Source of the DNA: an uncultured beta proteobacterium
Lineage (GTDB): Bacteria; Pseudomonadota; Gammaproteobacteria; Burkholderiales; Burkholderiaceae_C
Assembly (NCBI GenBank): GCA_903920405.1
Contig: CAIXMC010000058.1
Location: 1 to 15,871 of the forward strand
Direction: 5' to 3'
Length of the DNA stretch: 15,871 bases
Shown here: positions 1-8,272 of the stretch, piece after piece
How positions within the stretch are numbered: the first letter of the stretch is position 1
Layout of the letters: every line of letters starts with the position of its first letter
Notes under the pieces: generated by a model
Databases searched by the model: none
What the model saw: the letters and a program-made list of their open reading frames with translations, nothing else
What the model was told of the DNA's origin: nothing
Made by a program: the position numbers and the translations under genes

Positions 1-418
1 CCAAATCTAGATCTGCACCTTCCCAAACCACTTCTTGACAAGGCGCATTGCGCAGCTCTTTGGGGGTCATTGTCCACAATGATTTAACCAGTGTGCTCAT
101 GCCCATCAAGTCTTTGAATCCTTGGGGGGGATCGGGTTCTTTCAGCGATGCCAGCACATGCCCAAACTGCCTTAGTTCGCCCACGTCTGCCACGCCCAAG
201 CCCAATGCCACCCGACGGGTGCTGCCAAAGAGGTTACCCAACACTGGAATGCTATGGTGGGTTGGGTTTTCAAACAGCAAAGCGGGGCCACAGGCACGCA
301 GGCTGCGATCACACAATGCTGTCATTTCCAGGTACGGCGAAACATTGGCACTGACACGCACCAGCTCACCCAAGTGTTCGAGTTGCGCGATAAATTCCCG
401 AAGGTCACGGCAGGCCAT
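1..418 (-). CDS. ubiD: UbiD, 4-hydroxy-3-polyprenylbenzoate decarboxylase (N-terminal part, cut by window edge)
   Basis: UbiD decarboxylates 4-hydroxy-3-polyprenylbenzoate in ubiquinone synthesis, using the prenylated FMN made by UbiX. Translating the minus strand from the ATG at 418 gives an open frame of 139 codons to the window edge, beginning [20 protein letters not shown]. Visible family landmarks are the [16 protein letters not shown] stretch (about residues 38-53), [15 protein letters not shown] (about 61-75), [13 protein letters not shown] and the APCQEVVW segment. These match the N-terminal region of E. coli UbiD closely. The catalytic and cofactor-binding parts lie outside the window. 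The ATG follows the ubiX stop codon with a single base between them, so the two are almost certainly co-transcribed and translationally coupled. Identity is recognised from family knowledge. Confidence 0.93.
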   Translation of the reverse strand, partial: MACRDLREFIAQLEHLGELVRVSANVSPYLEMTALCDRSLRACGPALLFENPTHHSIPVLGNLFGSTRRVALGLGVADVGELRQFGHVLASLKEPDPPQGFKDLMGMSTLVKSLWTMTPKELRNAPCQEVVWEGADLDL

Positions 419-419
419 G

Positions 420-1022
420 TCAGGTGTCATCAACAGTTGAAAGGCCTGTCCAACGCGGCGCGTTAGCCTGTGGCAGTCCGAGAACATCAAGCACGCGAAT
501 CACTGTGTGTGTGACCAAGTCATCAATGTTTTGAGGGCGTTGGTAAAACCCGGGCACAGGAGGAAAAATGATGCCGCCCATTTCGGTCACGCTCAGCATA
601 TTGCGCAAGTGGGCCAGGTTCAAAGGCGTTTCACGAACCATCAAGATCAGGCGACGGCGCTCTTTTAGAGTCACATCGGCAGCGCGGGTGATGAGGTTGT
701 CTGACAGACCATGTGCAACGGCTGCCAGCGTGCGCATGGAACATGGGGCTATCACCATACCATCGCACTCAAACGATCCACTGGCAACAGGTGCCCCAAC
801 ATGATGCACAGAATAGATCATGTCAGCCAGTGCTTCAAGTTCGTTTCTGGAAATGTTCAGCTCTTCCTGTACTGTCAGCCAAGCGGGGTCTGACACTATC
901 AAGTACGTTTGAATGCCACCCATTTCACGCAGCATTTGCAACAGGCGAAGACCATACACGGCACCACTGGCACCTGTGATGGCGACGATGATGCGCTTCT
1001 TGACCGTAGCGTGCAAGCGCAA
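420..1022 (-). CDS. ubiX: UbiX, flavin prenyltransferase
   Basis: UbiX attaches a dimethylallyl group to FMN, producing the prenylated FMN cofactor required by UbiD. The protein carries the N-terminal [16 protein letters not shown] nucleotide-binding stretch, [20 protein letters not shown] in the middle, the [14 protein letters not shown] motif, [13 protein letters not shown], and [17 protein letters not shown] near the end, all typical of the UbiX/Pad1 family. The open frame reaches back to 1073, but that would overlap ubiT by about 45 bases. I prefer the TTG at 1022, giving 200 residues, close to the family's usual length; a GGTAGG sequence ending four bases upstream could serve as its ribosome-binding site. 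The start is uncertain. The gene lies between ubiT and ubiD in a tight ubiquinone cluster. Confidence 0.95.
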   Translation of the reverse strand: MRLHATVKKRIIVAITGASGAVYGLRLLQMLREMGGIQTYLIVSDPAWLTVQEELNISRNELEALADMIYSVHHVGAPVASGSFECDGMVIAPCSMRTLAAVAHGLSDNLITRAADVTLKERRRLILMVRETPLNLAHLRNMLSVTEMGGIIFPPVPGFYQRPQNIDDLVTHTVIRVLDVLGLPQANAPRWTGLSTVDDT

Positions 1023-1027
1023 TGAAC

Positions 1028-1522
1028 CTACCGTGGTTTGCAATGCGACCACCCCTCGCTGATGCCACGGCATACCTGCATCAGAACTGCTTTGGGATAG
1101 AACTGCTCAACATGAAAAACAGGCAGCTCTATCGCATCAAGGGTGTTTTTGACCAGTATGCCCAGCTCGGTATCCCCCTCCATCGCCAAACGTCGGCTGA
1201 AAAACAGGGTGTCTGGGTCTTCCTTGCGAAGAGCAATCAATACAAAGTCCTGCATGCAAGCGCTGATGGTCAGATCTGCCGTGCCTCCCTCGCTGCACGC
1301 TACAAACCGGTGGCTGCGCCACTCAAAATTAAAAGCACAATGAGCATCGGTCACACACAGCCTCAGTTTTTTACCATTAAGCAACTTCGTCACGTCAAAC
1401 GTCAAGTACCTGGCCAATACCAGATTGAGCGCAGTGACCAACATCACCGTTCCCGGCCAGGCAGGCAAGCGCCCCAAAATGTGCTCCATAGGCTTTGGAA
1501 TTAAGAACCTTTTTTCAGTCAT
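1028..1522 (-). CDS. ubiT: UbiT, SCP2-domain lipid-binding accessory factor of oxygen-independent ubiquinone synthesis
   Basis: A 164-residue protein built almost entirely of an SCP2 (sterol carrier) domain. It matches the UbiT (YhbT) family: an N-terminal PMEHILGRLPAWPGT segment, a hydrophobic VTALNLVLARYL helix, FEWRSHRFVAC, then ADLTISACMQDFVLIA and the ALRKEDPDTLFFSRRLAMEG motif characteristic of this family. Known UbiT proteins bind isoprenoid quinone intermediates and are needed for ubiquinone made without oxygen. The open frame extends to 1588, but the ATG at 1522 is preceded by AAAGGA at eight bases and avoids overlap with ubiV, so I chose it. It lies 20 bases after ubiV and its TAG stop is five bases before the proposed ubiX start. 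The annotation rests on motif and context together. Confidence 0.93.
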   Translation of the reverse strand: MTEKRFLIPKPMEHILGRLPAWPGTVMLVTALNLVLARYLTFDVTKLLNGKKLRLCVTDAHCAFNFEWRSHRFVACSEGGTADLTISACMQDFVLIALRKEDPDTLFFSRRLAMEGDTELGILVKNTLDAIELPVFHVEQFYPKAVLMQVCRGISEGWSHCKPR

Positions 1523-1542
1523 GTGGCTATCCTTTGATGCTG

Positions 1543-2439
1543 TTAAATGACCCCATCGCACTGTTCCATACCAGGCCTGCCATGCCAATAGCCGTTACAG
1601 GCTTGGCCGGGTAGCAGCGCCGCCATTTCAAGCATGGAATCTGTCACAGACGTTTGTCCGTTAATGACATTGTGAAACAGTTCAATGATATACAGCGTAT
1701 GCTGTGACTGCGGACTGATACGCACCACATTCACACCCATGTCACGCATGTTAGCCAGTTCGGGCAGGAGGTGATAGACACGCGCCGATTGGGTCTGAAT
1801 GCCGTTCAGCACCAAAAAGTCCTCGTTTTCACGGGTACGCAAAACTAAGCCATCAGGGAATTTTATGCAAGCAAATTGGCAGTTGTCCTTGGAGCAATTG
1901 AAATGGCGTGCCGTAAAACACCTGGCCGAAAACGCCAAGGGGATACGACCATAAGCAAACACTTCGGTTTCCAGCCCTGACGGACAATCAGCCAGCATCA
2001 AGGCCAAGTCATCACGCGACATCTCCATCGGCACAACCCAGCGTCTGATACCCAAGGGGGCCATCCAATGTAGCGTCGGGATGTTGTAGATGTTCAGGTG
2101 AGGACCAGCCACAAACGGTACTTTGCCTTCAAGACAATGCACTGCTCCCATATCATTGGCTTCCACCATGAATATACCGTTGTCAGCAATTTTGCGCATC
2201 AAGGCAACGTCCGCACCAGACTCCATGAGGACTTGCGTGGATAAAACGACTTGCTTGCCAGCATCACGCAGGTGAGTAGCCATGTCAAGCCAGTCACTCA
2301 AACGTACCTCATGGCGACGCGAACACACCGTTTCGCCCAAATAAACAATGTCCACATCAGAGTGTGCTATAGCCTCGTAAAAAGCAAGGACATCACAGCG
2401 AGGCCAGTAGTAGAGCAGTGGACCAAGGGAAATTTTCAC
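1543..2439 (-). CDS. ubiV: UbiV, U32-family Fe-S protein of oxygen-independent ubiquinone synthesis
   Basis: A 298-residue peptidase U32-family protein. In known systems UbiV forms a heterodimer with UbiU that carries [4Fe-4S] clusters and supports oxygen-independent ring hydroxylation. The sequence opens KISLGPLLYYWP, has LGETVCSRR with Cys39, GKQVVLSTQ, FMVEANDMGAV, and SARCFTARHFNCSKDNCQFA with Cys174, Cys187 and Cys191. The C-X3-C spacing and the position of Cys39 agree with the four-cysteine cluster site of E. coli UbiV; Cys182 is extra. The start is GTG, and GTGA overlaps the TGA stop of an 18-codon upstream ORF, suggesting coupled translation. No ubiU is visible next to it. The neighbours ubiT, ubiX and ubiD support the assignment. 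Confidence 0.94.
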   Translation of the reverse strand: MKISLGPLLYYWPRCDVLAFYEAIAHSDVDIVYLGETVCSRRHEVRLSDWLDMATHLRDAGKQVVLSTQVLMESGADVALMRKIADNGIFMVEANDMGAVHCLEGKVPFVAGPHLNIYNIPTLHWMAPLGIRRWVVPMEMSRDDLALMLADCPSGLETEVFAYGRIPLAFSARCFTARHFNCSKDNCQFACIKFPDGLVLRTRENEDFLVLNGIQTQSARVYHLLPELANMRDMGVNVVRISPQSQHTLYIIELFHNVINGQTSVTDSMLEMAALLPGQACNGYWHGRPGMEQCDGVI

Positions 2440-2492
2440 ACGGTTCTTTCTTGGTTATTTGCTATGGATATGGTCAACAATAAGTTGTGCAT
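2436..2492 (-). CDS. Candidate 18-residue leader peptide coupled to ubiV
   Basis: Between the DUF1631 stop and ubiV, the minus strand carries AGGAG (2501-2505), then after eight bases an ATG (2490-2492) opening the frame MHNLLLTISIANNQERTV. Its TGA stop overlaps the ubiV GTG start as GTGA. This is the best ribosome-binding site in the area, while ubiV itself has only a poor one. The frame differs from that of ubiV, so it is not an N-terminal extension. I infer a small leader whose translation delivers ribosomes to ubiV. The peptide matches no family I recognise, and such a short ORF could arise by chance. Confidence 0.35.
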   Translation of the reverse strand: MHNLLLTISIANNQERTV

Positions 2493-2521
2493 TTGGCCAT
2501 CTCCTAAATCCTAACCACCGG

Positions 2522-4864
2522 TTATGCCAACAGTCGCTCAGGGTTGGCCTCTAGTTTGCCCAGGGCATCACGGGTGGCACGCACTGTCAGTGATTCATCT
2601 TCTTGCGCTCGCAACAGCCCCGCCTGCAGGTAAGCTGCCAAGCGCATGCTTTGAATCAAGTAGCTGTGCCCTAACCGACTGGCAAACAAATGCAAATGCC
2701 CAAGGGGACTGCGCCAGGCATATTGCACCTGTGCCACCTGCGCATTGTGATCCAGGGTAAACCAGGCACCCACATCAAGCCCGCGTGCCCATTCAAGCAT
2801 TTCCTTGCTGACATTGTTAACACCACCGCTGGTAATCACGTCAAGTTCCGACGCATCCATATCGATCAACTCTTCAATGTTCTGGGCATTGATGGGCAAT
2901 TCCTCAGTACCATCATCGGATACATAGTCTTCCAGATGAACCAATCGCTCTGCAAGTGCTTGCACCTGCTCAATGGCAATGGTCTTGGTTTTTGACATAA
3001 AAGCATCCGCCAAAGTGTCGCTGATCACCTTGATATGAGATTCTTGTTCCGTTTTAACCACTCCCAGCAACCCCATTCCCAAACGCAAGCACTTCAAAAG
3101 ATTGGGAAGGTCGGCAATCACACGGGCACGGTCAGACCGGTTAGGCTTGGCGCTGGCAGCCCAGATCAGGTCAGCCGCAGTTTTCTTCAGCAACAAGGTT
3201 TCCTGGTGCTGTGCCCCCTGACGTATGGTGGATACAGCCAGAACATCTGCCCATACTTTGTATAAAAATTCGCGAATTTCGTCGCGAACTGGCATGCCTT
3301 GGAGCTGATTGCGCAATTCAATGGTGTACTGAATGGAGAGAGTTTCTTTTTGCTCTACCTGAAGCGCTACCCCCATCACCTTGATGATGGATGCTTTTTG
3401 CGTCAGATGTTGCTTCAAAAAGTTTTGAAATTCTTCATAGACGCGCTGATAGACAACTTCGCCCGTTTCAGGATATTGCTCAATCACCTGGACGATGCGC
3501 TTGATTTCAGTTTCAAGCGCTGCGCTTGTCATGCCGCTGGCATCAAAACCCATCACGCACGAACCCATGCGGTCAATCAACTGGCGTGCAGGGTGGTTGA
3601 GTCTGCTAAAAAAGTCGGGTTCGGCCAATGCAATGCGCAACACCGGCATCTGCAGGCGTGCAAACCAGACCCTTACACCCGTCGGAATACGGTCTTCTTG
3701 CAAAATAGACTGAAACATCAAAGCGACCAGCTCAATGATGGCTTTTTCACTGTCACTCTTGGCTTGCGCCTTGAGCTTGGTTGTTTGTTGACGCATACCA
3801 GTTGCTACACGCTCAATCAATACGGGCGCATACTGCGCATCTAACTGACTTGCCCCATCGTCAGGAGAATCAAGCAAGGGTTGCTCGTCAATAACTTGCA
3901 ATAAACTTGCCGAAGGTGCTTGATACACAATGTGATTGACCAGGCCACGCCTGGGTTCGGACATAGGTACTGACATAGATACGGGTCCGGCAATCAGACG
4001 GCCTATACGATCCATCAATCCCCGTACACGGCCAGCACGTCCGCGCGGACTTTGCACAACGGCATCATACGCAGGATGCAACGCGGACGCACGTGTTCCC
4101 ACAATACCCTGGTAAGCCGAAGCCAACACGCCGGCCCCTGAAGCCTGCTGCTTCTGTTGCTCTGTTTGGGATGCTACTGGCACATGGGTAGAGGGCTGCA
4201 TCGGCTCAGAGGGGGATCGCTGCCTGGGGGGTGATACAAAGTCAATGACAGGCAAAATGCCCTGTTCAATCAGCCCTGCATTACAGCGTGCGTAAATTTG
4301 CTTTAACTGATCTCCCAAGAAACGCAAAACGGTGTCATGAACCAAAAACCAGTGCTCGCGCAACAACCCACAATCCACCCACTGTTCAATCAAGGGCAGG
4401 GTGAGGGTTTCAGGATGCGCAATGTCATGGGACGACAGCACCTGGTCTGCTTGCAGTGACTTGAGCCGCTTGCGAAAATCATTGACCTCGCTGGCCGCTT
4501 GCTCCATCACGCCCAAAGCCAGCCGCGATGCAATGATTCTGTTCTCGACCACGTCCGTTCCCACCAACTGCAACCCTGCCTCAAGGGACAGCGGTGAAGC
4601 GCGTGAAGCCATCGGTTGCAATGCAGCCTGCCAAGCGCGCCGTGTACCTTCGCACCAGAGGGTTTGGTGGCGTTGAAACAATGTCCAGCCATCACGGCGC
4701 AATTGCATTTCACGCGCACTGGCGGCTTGATCCAGTAATTCAGTCAGTCGTTGTTGTATCCGCTCTGACAATGGCAACATGGCCTGCGAGGCTTCTTCCA
4801 CCAACCGTTTGCGAACCCGCGCACCCAGTATCTGGTGTCGGCTTTCAGATGGTGATGAGGCCAT
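2522..4864 (-). CDS. DUF1631 family protein, function unknown
   Basis: A 780-residue protein, mostly predicted alpha-helical by eye, with no signal peptide or membrane segment. I recognise it as DUF1631 mainly from its C-terminal 100 residues, where an LDVGAWFTL stretch is followed by a short beta-rich stretch (AQVAQVQYAWRSPLG), HLFASRLGHSYL and a final helical segment. A proline/serine/glutamine-rich linker falls at about residues 205-245 (PPRQRSPSEP and QTEQQKQQ). The function is not established to my knowledge. The open frame reaches 5026, but the first 54 codons of that would lie over the 3' end of secF. I chose the ATG at 4864, 13 bases after the secF stop; its ribosome-binding site is weak. 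It may be co-transcribed with secDF. Confidence 0.85.
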   Translation of the reverse strand: MASSPSESRHQILGARVRKRLVEEASQAMLPLSERIQQRLTELLDQAASAREMQLRRDGWTLFQRHQTLWCEGTRRAWQAALQPMASRASPLSLEAGLQLVGTDVVENRIIASRLALGVMEQAASEVNDFRKRLKSLQADQVLSSHDIAHPETLTLPLIEQWVDCGLLREHWFLVHDTVLRFLGDQLKQIYARCNAGLIEQGILPVIDFVSPPRQRSPSEPMQPSTHVPVASQTEQQKQQASGAGVLASAYQGIVGTRASALHPAYDAVVQSPRGRAGRVRGLMDRIGRLIAGPVSMSVPMSEPRRGLVNHIVYQAPSASLLQVIDEQPLLDSPDDGASQLDAQYAPVLIERVATGMRQQTTKLKAQAKSDSEKAIIELVALMFQSILQEDRIPTGVRVWFARLQMPVLRIALAEPDFFSRLNHPARQLIDRMGSCVMGFDASGMTSAALETEIKRIVQVIEQYPETGEVVYQRVYEEFQNFLKQHLTQKASIIKVMGVALQVEQKETLSIQYTIELRNQLQGMPVRDEIREFLYKVWADVLAVSTIRQGAQHQETLLLKKTAADLIWAASAKPNRSDRARVIADLPNLLKCLRLGMGLLGVVKTEQESHIKVISDTLADAFMSKTKTIAIEQVQALAERLVHLEDYVSDDGTEELPINAQNIEELIDMDASELDVITSGGVNNVSKEMLEWARGLDVGAWFTLDHNAQVAQVQYAWRSPLGHLHLFASRLGHSYLIQSMRLAAYLQAGLLRAQEDESLTVRATRDALGKLEANPERLLA

Positions 4865-4877
4865 GTGACACAAACCA

Positions 4878-5834
4878 CTATACGACGGCGCCCGCGTTGG
4901 GATCATTGCGATCCAAATCCTGGGTGACTGCGCCTGCCTTGACCAAATCTTCACGTGAAATGCCCAGCCACATGGCGATGGCTGCGGCCACAAAAACCGA
5001 TGAATAAATGCCAAACAGAATGCCAATGGTCAGCGCCAGCGCAAAATAGTGCAGTGTGGCACCACCGAACAAAAGCATGGCCAACACCATCATCTGCGTA
5101 GAACCGTGGGTAATGATGGTTCGGCTGATGGTGGAGGTAATGGCGTTGTTGATGATCTCGATCGTGTTCATTTTGCGATAACGCCGAAAATTTTCGCGAA
5201 TACGGTCAAAAATGACCACAGATTCATTGACGGAATAACCCAGTACAGCCAGAACGGCTGCGAGTACCGACAGAGAAAACTCCCACTGAAAAAATGCAAA
5301 AAAACCCAGAATAATGATCACATCGTGCAAATTGGCAATGATGGCTGCCACAGCAAATTTCCATTCAAAGCGCACAGCAAGATAGACCATGATGCCCCCC
5401 ACCACAAAAGCCAGTGCCTTCAGCCCATCAATGGCCAGTTCGTCCCCCACCTGAGGACCAACAAATTCGGTGCGCCGCATCGCCGCACTGGCATCGATGG
5501 CCCGAAGTGCTGTTATCACCCGAGTACTTTGACTGGCTGAACTCACGCCCTTTTGCGCCGGCAAACGAATCAGCACATCACGCGATGTGCCAAAGTTCTG
5601 AACCTGGACATCGGCAAAACCTAGCAAGGTTACGGTATTGCGTACCACTGCCAAATCAGCCGGTTGCGAATAAGTCACTTCCATCAATGTGCCGCCGGTA
5701 AATTCCACCGACAAATGCAAGCCCCGGCTCACTAAAAAGAACACCGCTGCCAAAAAAGTAAACAGTGAAACAAGATTGAACACCAAGGCATGGCGCATGA
5801 ACGGTATGTCCTGCCTGATTCTGAAAAATTCCAT
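4878..5834 (-). CDS. secF: SecF, protein translocase subunit
   Basis: SecF pairs with SecD in the inner membrane and uses the proton gradient to help pull proteins through SecYEG. The 318-residue protein starts MEFFRIRQDIPFMRHAL, has a first membrane segment at about residues 17-36, a periplasmic region containing the conserved VEFTGGTLMEV motif, then five further hydrophobic segments from about residue 135 to the end. The family motifs VLGYSVNESVVIFDRIREN and NNAITSTISRTIITHGST are intact. The ATG at 5834 is preceded by AAGGAG at eight bases, an excellent site that decides the start against a longer open frame reaching 5996. It lies 11 bases after secD. Length and motifs are typical. Confidence 0.97.
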   Translation of the reverse strand: MEFFRIRQDIPFMRHALVFNLVSLFTFLAAVFFLVSRGLHLSVEFTGGTLMEVTYSQPADLAVVRNTVTLLGFADVQVQNFGTSRDVLIRLPAQKGVSSASQSTRVITALRAIDASAAMRRTEFVGPQVGDELAIDGLKALAFVVGGIMVYLAVRFEWKFAVAAIIANLHDVIIILGFFAFFQWEFSLSVLAAVLAVLGYSVNESVVIFDRIRENFRRYRKMNTIEIINNAITSTISRTIITHGSTQMMVLAMLLFGGATLHYFALALTIGILFGIYSSVFVAAAIAMWLGISREDLVKAGAVTQDLDRNDPNAGAVV

Positions 5835-5845
5835 GTTGATACTCC

Positions 5846-7726
5846 TTAGTCGGCGTTGAGGGCGGTAGCAGTATCGGGCCGCCAAACCGTACCGATAGAC
5901 ACTGTTTTGAGACGATTTTTGCGACCGTACCAATAGTTGACCACACCGCGTGAGAAAAACACGGCTGAAAACATGCTGGTCATAATGCCCAGACAATGCA
6001 CAACCGCAAAACCGCGCACAGGCCCAGACCCAAAAGCCAGTAGCGCCAAACCTGCAATCAGTGTCGTGATGTTGGAGTCAAAAATGGTCGCCCAGGCACG
6101 GTCATAACCAGTATGAATCGCAGCTTGCGCTGAAGCCCCGTTGCGCAATTCTTCGCGAACACGTTCGTTGATCAGCACGTTGGAGTCAATGGCCATACCC
6201 AGCACCAGCGCCATGGCCGCCATGCCCGGCAGTGTCAGTGTGGCTTGAAGCATGGACAACACAGCCACCAACAGCAATAAATTAAACGCTAACGCAATAC
6301 TGGAAAAGATACCAAACAACATGTAATACAGGCACATAAAGACGGTCACAGCCAAAAACCCCCAGGCAACACTGTGAAAACCCTTGGCAATATTTTCTGC
6401 CCCCAAACTTGGGCCAATGGTGGTTTCTTCAATGATTTCCATCGGGGCAGCCAGTGAGCCTGCACGCAAAAGCAAAGCGGTGTCGTTGGCTTCAACCGTG
6501 GTCATGCGGCCTGAAATTTGTACTCTGCCGCCACCGATTTCGGTACGAATGACCGGGGCCGTCACAACCTCGCCACGTCCTTTTTCAAACAACAAAATGG
6601 CCATGCGTTTGCCAACATTTTCGCGCGTGACATCCCGAAAAATACGAGTTCCTTTGGCATCCAGATTCAAATTGACCGTAGGCTCTTGCGTTTGGCTGTC
6701 AAAACCAGGCTGGGCGTCGGTCAGGTTTTCGCCGGTGAGAATCACCTGTTTTTTGACAATGACCGCCTGGCCGCTACGCTCAGCATAGCGTTCAGAGCCA
6801 AATGGCACTGCGCCGTTGCCAAACTCGGCAGAGCGGGCTTCTGCGCTTTCATCCACCATGCGAACTTCCAGCGTTGCGGTGCGCCCCAAAATATCTTTGG
6901 CTTTGGCAGTATCTTGCACGCCGGGCAGTTGCACCACAATACGATCTGCCCCTTGCTGCGCGATGACAGGTTCTGCAACTCCCAACTCATTGATTCTATT
7001 ATGTAACGTGGTAATGTTTTGCTTGATGGCCTGGTCTTGAATGCGCCGTGCAGCTTCGGGCTTGATGGAGGCAGTGAGCAAAACACCTGCACCATCAGAA
7101 GATTCTACGGTGCGCAAATCAGCAAATTGGTCCTGAAAAACAGCTTTGGCTTGTGCAAGCATGGCTGCGTCTCGCAACCTGACTTCAATGGTTTGTGCGT
7201 TGCGGCTGATACCGCCATGGCGGATGTTTTTTTCGCGCAAACTGGTGCGTACATCACCTGCCAGTGACTCTGCACGCTTGGTGAGCGCTGCCTGCATATC
7301 CACCTGCAACATGAAGTGAACGCCACCGCGCAAATCAAGCCCTAGATACATGGGAGAAGCGTGCAACGCACTCAACCAGGCAGGCGATCGGGACAGCAAG
7401 TTAAGTGCCACCACATAGCCAGGGTTGGTGGCATCGGGTATCAATACCTTTTGAATGGCATCTTTGGCTTTCAATTGAGTATCGGTGTCAGACAAACGCA
7501 CTTTGACCGAATTGCCATCGAGCGCCACCCCCTCTACTGAGAGTTTGGCTGCTTTGAGTGCATCCTGAACCCGCACCAAAGTATCAGCATTCACTTTGAT
7601 CAGTGGCTTGGCACTAGAGACCTGGACGGCAGGCGATTCACCAAAAAAATTGGGCAAGGCATACAAGCCGCCCACCACCAAAGCCATCACGATGATGGCA
7701 TATTTCCACGCCGGATAACGATTCAT
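5846..7726 (-). CDS. secD: SecD, protein translocase subunit
   Basis: A 626-residue SecD, partner of SecF in the SecDF-YajC complex. It has an N-terminal membrane anchor (about residues 8-27), the canonical LGLDLRGGVHFMLQVD motif near residue 130, a large periplasmic region including NRINELGVAEPVIAQQGADR and VQLPGVQD, then a cluster of membrane segments from about residue 455. The conserved GMAIDSNVLINERVREELR motif, which contributes to proton-coupled movement in the family, is present and intact. ATG start at 7726; no strong ribosome-binding site is seen, but the N-terminus matches the usual RYPAWKYAIIV pattern. The gene lies 53 bases after yajC, the normal order. Confidence 0.97.
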   Translation of the reverse strand: MNRYPAWKYAIIVMALVVGGLYALPNFFGESPAVQVSSAKPLIKVNADTLVRVQDALKAAKLSVEGVALDGNSVKVRLSDTDTQLKAKDAIQKVLIPDATNPGYVVALNLLSRSPAWLSALHASPMYLGLDLRGGVHFMLQVDMQAALTKRAESLAGDVRTSLREKNIRHGGISRNAQTIEVRLRDAAMLAQAKAVFQDQFADLRTVESSDGAGVLLTASIKPEAARRIQDQAIKQNITTLHNRINELGVAEPVIAQQGADRIVVQLPGVQDTAKAKDILGRTATLEVRMVDESAEARSAEFGNGAVPFGSERYAERSGQAVIVKKQVILTGENLTDAQPGFDSQTQEPTVNLNLDAKGTRIFRDVTRENVGKRMAILLFEKGRGEVVTAPVIRTEIGGGRVQISGRMTTVEANDTALLLRAGSLAAPMEIIEETTIGPSLGAENIAKGFHSVAWGFLAVTVFMCLYYMLFGIFSSIALAFNLLLLVAVLSMLQATLTLPGMAAMALVLGMAIDSNVLINERVREELRNGASAQAAIHTGYDRAWATIFDSNITTLIAGLALLAFGSGPVRGFAVVHCLGIMTSMFSAVFFSRGVVNYWYGRKNRLKTVSIGTVWRPDTATALNAD

Positions 7727-7779
7727 AAATAGTATTGATCAGTTGAAACTGCACAAAGCTGGCATGAGCCAGCCACTTG

Positions 7780-8106
7780 CTACTTGATGCTGCCCTTGGG
7801 CAAGACTTGCACCACTGCACTGCGCTGAATCTGCACCTCAACACCATTGGCAATTTCAAGGCCAAGAAAGCTGTCCCCCAATTTACTGACCTTGCCCAAT
7901 AAGCCACCCACGCTCACAATTTCATCTCCTTTGACCAAAGATTCAATCATGGCTTTATGTTCTTTGGATTTTTTCATTTGAGGACGAATCATCACAAAAT
8001 AAAGCACCACAAACATCAAAATCAAAGGCAACATGCTCATCAAAGAGGATTGCATGTCGCCACTGGCAGCCGGTGCAACTTGTGCAAATGCAGAAGAAAT
8101 AAACAC
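7780..8106 (-). CDS. yajC: YajC, Sec translocon accessory protein
   Basis: A 108-residue single-span inner-membrane protein of the SecDF-YajC subcomplex. A short N-terminal segment FISSAFAQ is followed by a hydrophobic helix at about residues 23-41 and the conserved YFVMIRPQMKKSKEHKAMIESL region, then a small beta-rich domain with VKGDEIVSVGGLLGKV. An upstream TTG at 8118 also opens the frame, but it is part of the sequence TTTGGAG, whose GGAG is an ideal ribosome-binding site for the GTG at 8106 (six-base spacing). I therefore take GTG as the start. yajC heads the secD-secF run. The gene often found before it, tgt, is replaced here by cheV on the same strand. Confidence 0.93.
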   Translation of the reverse strand: MFISSAFAQVAPAASGDMQSSLMSMLPLILMFVVLYFVMIRPQMKKSKEHKAMIESLVKGDEIVSVGGLLGKVSKLGDSFLGLEIANGVEVQIQRSAVVQVLPKGSIK

Positions 8107-8212
8107 AAAAAACTCCAAATTTTAAAACCATCAGAAAAATACACTACCACTGGGCATTGTAAGTGGGCAATACCAAGAGCAGCATCCTGCCCCACATCAC
8201 ATCAAAAACAAG

Positions 8213-8269
8213 GGTTTTCGTGCTCTAACGCTTGTCCATCATACGTTGTTAGCTATTAAAAAAAATAGC
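8213..8269 (-). repeat. Dispersed repeat, copy D (head GCTATT/AATAGC, 39-bp tail)
   Basis: Read on the minus strand this is an 18-bp palindromic head, GCTATT with a T-rich centre and AATAGC (8252-8269), followed by a 39-bp tail containing AACGT, TGGACAAGCGTTAGAG and ending before the A-rich bases near 8213. The tail aligns without gaps to the tails at 11134-11172 and 15175-15213. It begins three bases past the cheV stop codon, in the cheV-yajC gap. The tail can form its own small hairpin (AACG/CGTT). It might influence the 3' end of the cheV transcript, but the sequence alone does not show that. Confidence 0.75.
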
Positions 8270-8272
8270 ACA

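Noticed and set aside
1022..1504. 160-codon plus-strand ORF opposite ubiT
   Set aside because: A shadow of ubiT: the minus-strand frame has clear UbiT motifs and neighbours, while this frame has no recognisable domain.
2440..2521. FNR box upstream of ubiV, expected for an anaerobic pathway
   Set aside because: TTGAC is present, but no second half resembling ATCAA lies at the correct spacing.
4865..5026. Longer start for the DUF1631 protein
   Set aside because: The extra 54 codons lie antiphase over the end of secF; the ATG at 4864 leaves a normal 13-base gap.
5835..5996. Longer start for SecF
   Set aside because: It overlaps the end of secD, whereas the ATG at 5834 has a near-perfect AAGGAG site and gives the usual SecF N-terminus.
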